Below are positions 22,345 through 25,716 of a stretch of DNA of 25,716 nucleotides, piece by piece. Source of the DNA: an uncultured Lachnospiraceae bacterium. Lineage in GTDB: Bacteria; Bacillota; Clostridia; Lachnospirales; Lachnospiraceae. The position numbers and the translations under genes are program-made. The stretch lies in NCBI GenBank assembly GCA_902803625.1, contig CADCQV010000199.1:1-25716 (forward strand), written 5' to 3'. Every line of letters starts with the position of its first letter. The stretch's first letter is position 1. The notes beneath the pieces are model-generated. The model ran no database searches, was not told where the DNA came from, and was given only the letters and a program-made list of their open reading frames with translations.

Positions 22345-23081
22345 GATAAAGCCTCCATATTTCTGAAATCCACCGTCTGAAATCTCACCTCGTCATTTAC
22401 CTCATAGCGCACGAGATACCTGATATCCGCTCCGTCATCCCTGACCCGGAGAAGGTAATCCCCATCCTTTGTCACGGTTCCGAAGACCACGCGCATTACA
22501 GGTGAATTTGAAGTGAACTCTCCCTTTAAGGTTTCCTTCAGCCTGACAGATTGAGGTGTAACGTTATCAATGACCTCTATCTTTTCATAGCTTTGTTTGT
22601 CCGAAGACAATAGACCGTAGTAAATATCTTCCATTTCCACCTTGCCCGCTCCCGTTCTGAATACCTTTACGATACCTTTCTTCGCATCATACTCATTAAA
22701 GATGCAGACAGGCTTTCTTAAGTCTACTGCTTCGATCTTTTTAAGAAAAGGAAGAGTACCTGAGAAACTAAGTAAGCCTTCACCCTTAAACACACTCTCA
22801 GATGGCATCAGGAATATGTTCAAAACCGGCAGTCTTTCATCCAGTTCCCCATAGAGAACCTCCTGCTCATAGGGCTCATATCCATATACTTCCAAACGCA
22901 TAAGAAAATCTTCCCTGCCTGTATTGATGAATATAAAGACCCCCGTTCCTTTTGACTCCGGTCTCACGGCCAGGCCGTTTCTCATAAATAAAACATTTTT
23001 TTCGTCTACAATAGCTCCCGTCGTCGTATCTATAAGCCTGACCATAAGATCCAGTCTTGCACTAATAACAGAAGCTGCCAC
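22341..23081 (-). CDS. Hypothetical eCIS protein, predicted beta-rich (246 aa)
   Basis: The start is a GTG at 23081, supported by AAGGAGGAG 7 nt upstream. The N-terminal part (about 8-85; LDLMVRLIDTTTGAIVDEKNVLF, GTGVFIFINTGREDFLMRLEVYGYEPYEQEV) looks like a compact beta-sandwich similar to carboxypeptidase-regulatory or Ig-like domains. The rest alternates predicted strands and turns, including an IEVIDNVTPQSVRLKETL segment and a final VRYEVNDEVRFQTVDFRN. There is no membrane segment, and I do not recognise a family. Its place between the Pvc16-like completion protein and the spike tip suggests a structural part. Some Pvc16 proteins carry Ig-like C-terminal domains, so this could be a separated version of such a domain; that is speculation. 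Confidence 0.7.
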   Translation of the reverse strand: MAASVISARLDLMVRLIDTTTGAIVDEKNVLFMRNGLAVRPESKGTGVFIFINTGREDFLMRLEVYGYEPYEQEVLYGELDERLPVLNIFLMPSESVFKGEGLLSFSGTLPFLKKIEAVDLRKPVCIFNEYDAKKGIVKVFRTGAGKVEMEDIYYGLLSSDKQSYEKIEVIDNVTPQSVRLKETLKGEFTSNSPVMRVVFGTVTKDGDYLLRVRDDGADIRYLVRYEVNDEVRFQTVDFRNMEALS

Positions 23082-23120
23082 GATTTTTCTCCTCCTTTCA
23101 TTAAACGTTTTTAAAACCTG

Positions 23121-23708
23121 CTACTGGTCTTCGCCTGTGATACTCAGGCCGAAGCTTGCATCCACGACTCTCGGCGTTTCAATGATCTCGCCGCTTGACA
23201 GGTAAACAGGTGCCGCCTTATAGAACAGGCTTATCTGATATGGCTTGTTGATAGCCTGCCACACCCTTACCTTTTCCTCCAGACTTATCTTCGCCTGAGA
23301 CAGTGTTATCGGAGGTTCCTGGGTCGTGAGCCAGGATTGAAGCTCGTCCGGACGCACGGAATTATTATCGTTTACGATCTGTGCCACACGTCCGATGATC
23401 TTCTGTATATCCGGTGCCTTTAGTCCCATCTGGGAGGAACCGTTGATAAAAACCATATAATATAGAGCATATGGTCTGGGCGGCTTACTGAGCTCCGCTC
23501 TGCCTCTTTGCTGGAGGCGGGGAGTTGTGACCTGCACATCCTCTACTATGTCATAGAGATACAGGCCTACTATATAGTCCACGTCCTGTGAGAGCGGGGA
23601 ACTTATCTCAATATTATTTGGAGAAGGAATGGGTTCCGGGCACATTTTCTCCCGGAGTGTCCTTACAATGTATGCACTTACATCAGATATTATGGGATAA
23701 TCCGCCAT
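23121..23708 (-). CDS. DUF4255 protein, Pvc16/Afp16-like tail completion protein
   Basis: The 195-aa protein begins with the typical DUF4255 sequence YPIISDVSAYIVRTLREKMC (about 4-23) and continues with a P-N-N-I-E-I-S-S-P run, YIVGLYLYDIVEDVQ, RPYALYYMVFINGSSQ, KIIGRVAQIVNDN and SLEEKVRVWQAINKPYQISLFYKAAPVYLSS (about 140-170). Pvc16/Afp16 caps the end of the tube and sheath distal to the baseplate and sets final length. In many single-sheath eCIS loci this gene stands upstream of the sheath, as here. It starts 4 nt after the large repeat-gene stop, with AGGAAGGGTG as ribosome site, so the two are coupled. Length is normal for the short form of the family. Confidence 0.92.
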   Translation of the reverse strand: MADYPIISDVSAYIVRTLREKMCPEPIPSPNNIEISSPLSQDVDYIVGLYLYDIVEDVQVTTPRLQQRGRAELSKPPRPYALYYMVFINGSSQMGLKAPDIQKIIGRVAQIVNDNNSVRPDELQSWLTTQEPPITLSQAKISLEEKVRVWQAINKPYQISLFYKAAPVYLSSGEIIETPRVVDASFGLSITGEDQ

Positions 23709-23712
23709 AGCT

Positions 23713-25716
23713 TCACCCTTCCTGCAGCGCTTCCAGTACTTCCTTCACCCTTGAATCCATAGTTGCTGTGAGACATACGGCATAATTTGTCTTTACCAGA
23801 TACTCACAGTAAACATCAAAGAGATCTGTCGCATCATCCTCAGAAATATACGGGTCTTTCTGGGATACAGTACTGTATTTCAGGTTTTCCATGTCCTTAC
23901 CACGGACCAGATTGTCATTACCGACTACAAATACAGAGCTCAAGGCACCCTTTGACATGGTTGCACTCCGCCTTCTGTCGTCATAGAAGTATCTGTAGTC
24001 CGTACACTTTCCGATTGTCTGAAGGTCTATATACTCCGGAGTTTTAGCTGTGTACTGGTTATAGATATATTTATTTTTCTTCGAACGCATCTTGTCCGCA
24101 AGAGTACCGGTAAGATCTTCCGCAGCCGAGTTTCCGCTGCGTGCAAACATTGATACCGCAGAGGTTGCGACAGCGATCTCGGAATCATTCATACTGTCAA
24201 CATCCTTGTCGAATATACTGTCCAGAATAGCGAGTATGTCTTCCTCATTCAGTGAATTTCCGTTCTTGTCAGAGCCGCTGTCTCCTCCGTCTCCGGAACC
24301 GCTTCCCGAACCTGAGCCGCTTCCTGCACCGGAATCCGACCCGCTGCCTTCTCCGTCTCCGGAACCATCGCCCGAACCGTCTCCGGAGCCGCTGCCCGAC
24401 CCGGAGCCGCTGCCCGACCCGGAGCCGCTTCCTGAGCCGGAACCACTTCCCGCTCCGGAATCCGACCCGCTGCCTTCTCCGTCTCCGGAACCATCGCCCG
24501 AACCGTCTCCGGAGCCACTGCCCGACCCGGAGCCGCTTCCTGAGCCGGAACCACTTCCCGCGCCGCTGCCCGAGCCGGAACCGCTTCCCGAGCCCGAACC
24601 GCTTCCCGAGCCGTCTCCTGCCTTATCTCCGGCTTCATCTATCTTATCAAGCTGTGAGCTTGAAGCACCCGCAGCCTCAGCTCTGCCCTTCAGTTCGTTT
24701 ATGGCATCCTTATTTCCCATGCCTGAGAGTGCACCGAGAGCCCCGGATATATCAGCATTGGGATCCTTGGCAAGATCTGCCTTCGCGTCATTTAAGATGG
24801 AATCTGCAAGGTCATCCGCACTGCTCTTTCCTGTACGGGCTTCTTCATCTGCGATATCCTGATCCACGGCAGCTATCTGGGCATCCAGATCCTTTGCTCC
24901 CGCCAGATCATTATCGTCAAGGGCTGAATCCCTCTTTTTCTGCAGATCATTCTTTTTATCATTTAGTTCGTCCAGCTTCGTCTTCAGGCTGTCGTCGGAA
25001 TTCTTTATCTGATCCTCCAGGTCTTTGAGCCACTTCATATGACTGTCAATGGATCCGTTTGCCTTTGGTGAGAATTCATCATTCTGCACCCCGCCGTACA
25101 GTCCGTCAGTCCAGATAATGCAGCCCTCCACATAGCTCAGCGCCTTTGATGCCACCTCGCGCTGCTTGTAGGCATCGATCAGAAATTCCAGCTCAGTCCT
25201 CTTTGCTTCGAGCTCGTCTGCCTGACTGTTCAGTACGTTTTCGGCCGATGCGGCACTTCCGCCCGAGGATATGGCTGAGGAGTATTCCTCTGAAACCCCC
25301 GCCGTGGCTGAACCCTCATATTTACCCTCTGCAAGGGAGAGAAGCGAGCTGTCAAGAAGGTCTTTTTCGCTGTCGGAATGCTTTATCACACTTTCCTTTA
25401 TATTGAGCACATCCCTGAGGTAATTAATGGGACCGCCGACACCCGATGCCGATGCCTCGTCTATTACCTGCTCGGAATACTCATACTCAGCATGCTGCAG
25501 CACCGGATCCCCGTCTGTAAGAGCCATCGAGAGATATGTGGAATAGCTTTCCTGACACTTCTCCGTACTGTCTCCTATGGATGAGAGAAGCGCGTTGTCC
25601 GCTACAAAGGAAGGTCTCGGGATCTTAAAACTCTCGTCCTCTTCCTCCTCTTCCCCGTCTTCATTTGATTTCTTAACGGGCTCTGCATATTCGGCAAACT
25701 CATCATAGGTTGGCTG
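23713..25716 (-). CDS. Gly/Ser-rich hypothetical eCIS-operon protein (N-terminus beyond window)
   Basis: The frame is open from 25716 without a stop, so the ATG at 25527 is probably internal and 667 residues are visible. In order they are: an acidic stretch (GDGEEEEEDE); a helical region with SFVADNALLSSIG and later VASKALSYVEGCIIWTDGLYGG; a charged coiled coil (about 255-320); a Gly/Ser/Asp-rich linker of about 115 residues; and a C-terminal domain of about 160 residues with TPEYIDLQTIGKCTDYRYFYDDRRRSATMSKG, then YCEYLVKTNYAVCLTATM. The C-terminal part faintly recalls copper-amine-oxidase N-terminal-like beta/alpha domains. No membrane segment is visible. Being first in the visible order next to Pvc16, it could be the Pvc14/tape-measure counterpart, a surface protein or cargo. 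I do not recognise it. Confidence 0.7.
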   Translation of the reverse strand, partial: QPTYDEFAEYAEPVKKSNEDGEEEEEDESFKIPRPSFVADNALLSSIGDSTEKCQESYSTYLSMALTDGDPVLQHAEYEYSEQVIDEASASGVGGPINYLRDVLNIKESVIKHSDSEKDLLDSSLLSLAEGKYEGSATAGVSEEYSSAISSGGSAASAENVLNSQADELEAKRTELEFLIDAYKQREVASKALSYVEGCIIWTDGLYGGVQNDEFSPKANGSIDSHMKWLKDLEDQIKNSDDSLKTKLDELNDKKNDLQKKRDSALDDNDLAGAKDLDAQIAAVDQDIADEEARTGKSSADDLADSILNDAKADLAKDPNADISGALGALSGMGNKDAINELKGRAEAAGASSSQLDKIDEAGDKAGDGSGSGSGSGSGSGSGSGAGSGSGSGSGSGSGSGSGDGSGDGSGDGEGSGSDSGAGSGSGSGSGSGSGSGSGSGSGSGDGSGDGSGDGEGSGSDSGAGSGSGSGSGSGDGGDSGSDKNGNSLNEEDILAILDSIFDKDVDSMNDSEIAVATSAVSMFARSGNSAAEDLTGTLADKMRSKKNKYIYNQYTAKTPEYIDLQTIGKCTDYRYFYDDRRRSATMSKGALSSVFVVGNDNLVRGKDMENLKYSTVSQKDPYISEDDATDLFDVYCEYLVKTNYAVCLTATMDSRVKEVLEALQEG
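24270..24622 (-). repeat. Gly-Ser(-Asp) coding repeat
   Basis: About 115 codons encode almost only Gly and Ser with some Asp, Glu and Ala. Above the 6-nt Gly-Ser pattern lies a 126-nt (42-codon) duplication: the block starting at 24329 recurs at 24455 with a 66-nt stretch identical, and the second copy lacks one 18-nt subunit. This indicates recent slippage or unequal exchange. Confidence 0.88.

Noticed and set aside
24249..24638. 129-aa minus-strand frame rich in Ala, Arg and Glu
   Set aside because: Out-of-frame shadow of the same Gly/Ser repeat.
24092..24862. 256-aa plus-strand frame rich in Pro-Glu-Pro
   Set aside because: It is the antisense reading of the Gly/Ser repeat gene; composition is fully explained by that repeat.

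Overview
The window is one long run of minus-strand genes, transcribed from base 25716 towards base 1 and cut by both window edges. It encodes most of an extracellular contractile injection system (eCIS), a phage-tail-derived device related to Afp/PVC particles. No plus-strand gene is credible, and I see no rRNA, tRNA, CRISPR array, transposase or integrase. The host is most likely a Gram-positive gut-type Bacillota, probably Lachnospiraceae-like. The basis is AGGAGG-type ribosome sites, frequent ATA/AGA/AGG codons, a membrane-anchored bacterial SH3 protein, an FtsE-like ATPase, and an intergenic repeat carrying the TTCGCTTCGCTCAGAATGAC motif that I associate with gut Bacillota. The family-level guess is inference.

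Layout in transcription order: an unrecognised Gly/Ser-rich protein (5' end outside the window); a DUF4255/Pvc16-type tail-completion protein; an unknown 246-aa protein; a DUF4280 PAAR-like spike tip; the contractile sheath; the tube; a tail-assembly-chaperone-like protein overlapping a DUF6760 gene; a second tube-like protein with a repetitive C-terminus; an 837-aa helical repeat protein; two tandem Afp7/Pvc7-type tube-to-hub proteins; a split VgrG spike (gpD-like hub, then gpV-like spike); gp25; two baseplate J-type wedge proteins; and a P2-I-like tail protein. A cassette not usual in Afp/PVC loci follows: STAS protein, FtsE-like ABC ATPase, membrane-anchored HATPase lacking a recognisable phospho-acceptor region, membrane-anchored SH3 protein and a 75-aa orphan. 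The N-terminal half of the eCIS AAA+ ATPase (Pvc15-like) ends the window.

The structural genes account for sheath, tube, hub, spike, wedges and completion protein. No obvious tail fibre or toxin cargo is visible; these may lie outside the window. The cassette suggests that assembly, release or firing is coupled to the envelope and to phospho-signalling.

The strongest new observation is a perfect X XXY YYZ heptamer (A AAT TTT, 19230 to 19224) five codons before the stop of the chaperone-like gene. A -1 slip there enters the DUF6760 frame exactly and would give a 190-aa fusion, the layout of phage G/GT and E/E' genes. Other notable features are tandem-repeat expansions in three proteins, a 176-bp palindrome-rich element placed between two hub genes, whose downstream gene has no Shine-Dalgarno site, and several strong stem-loops without T-tracts at gene junctions.
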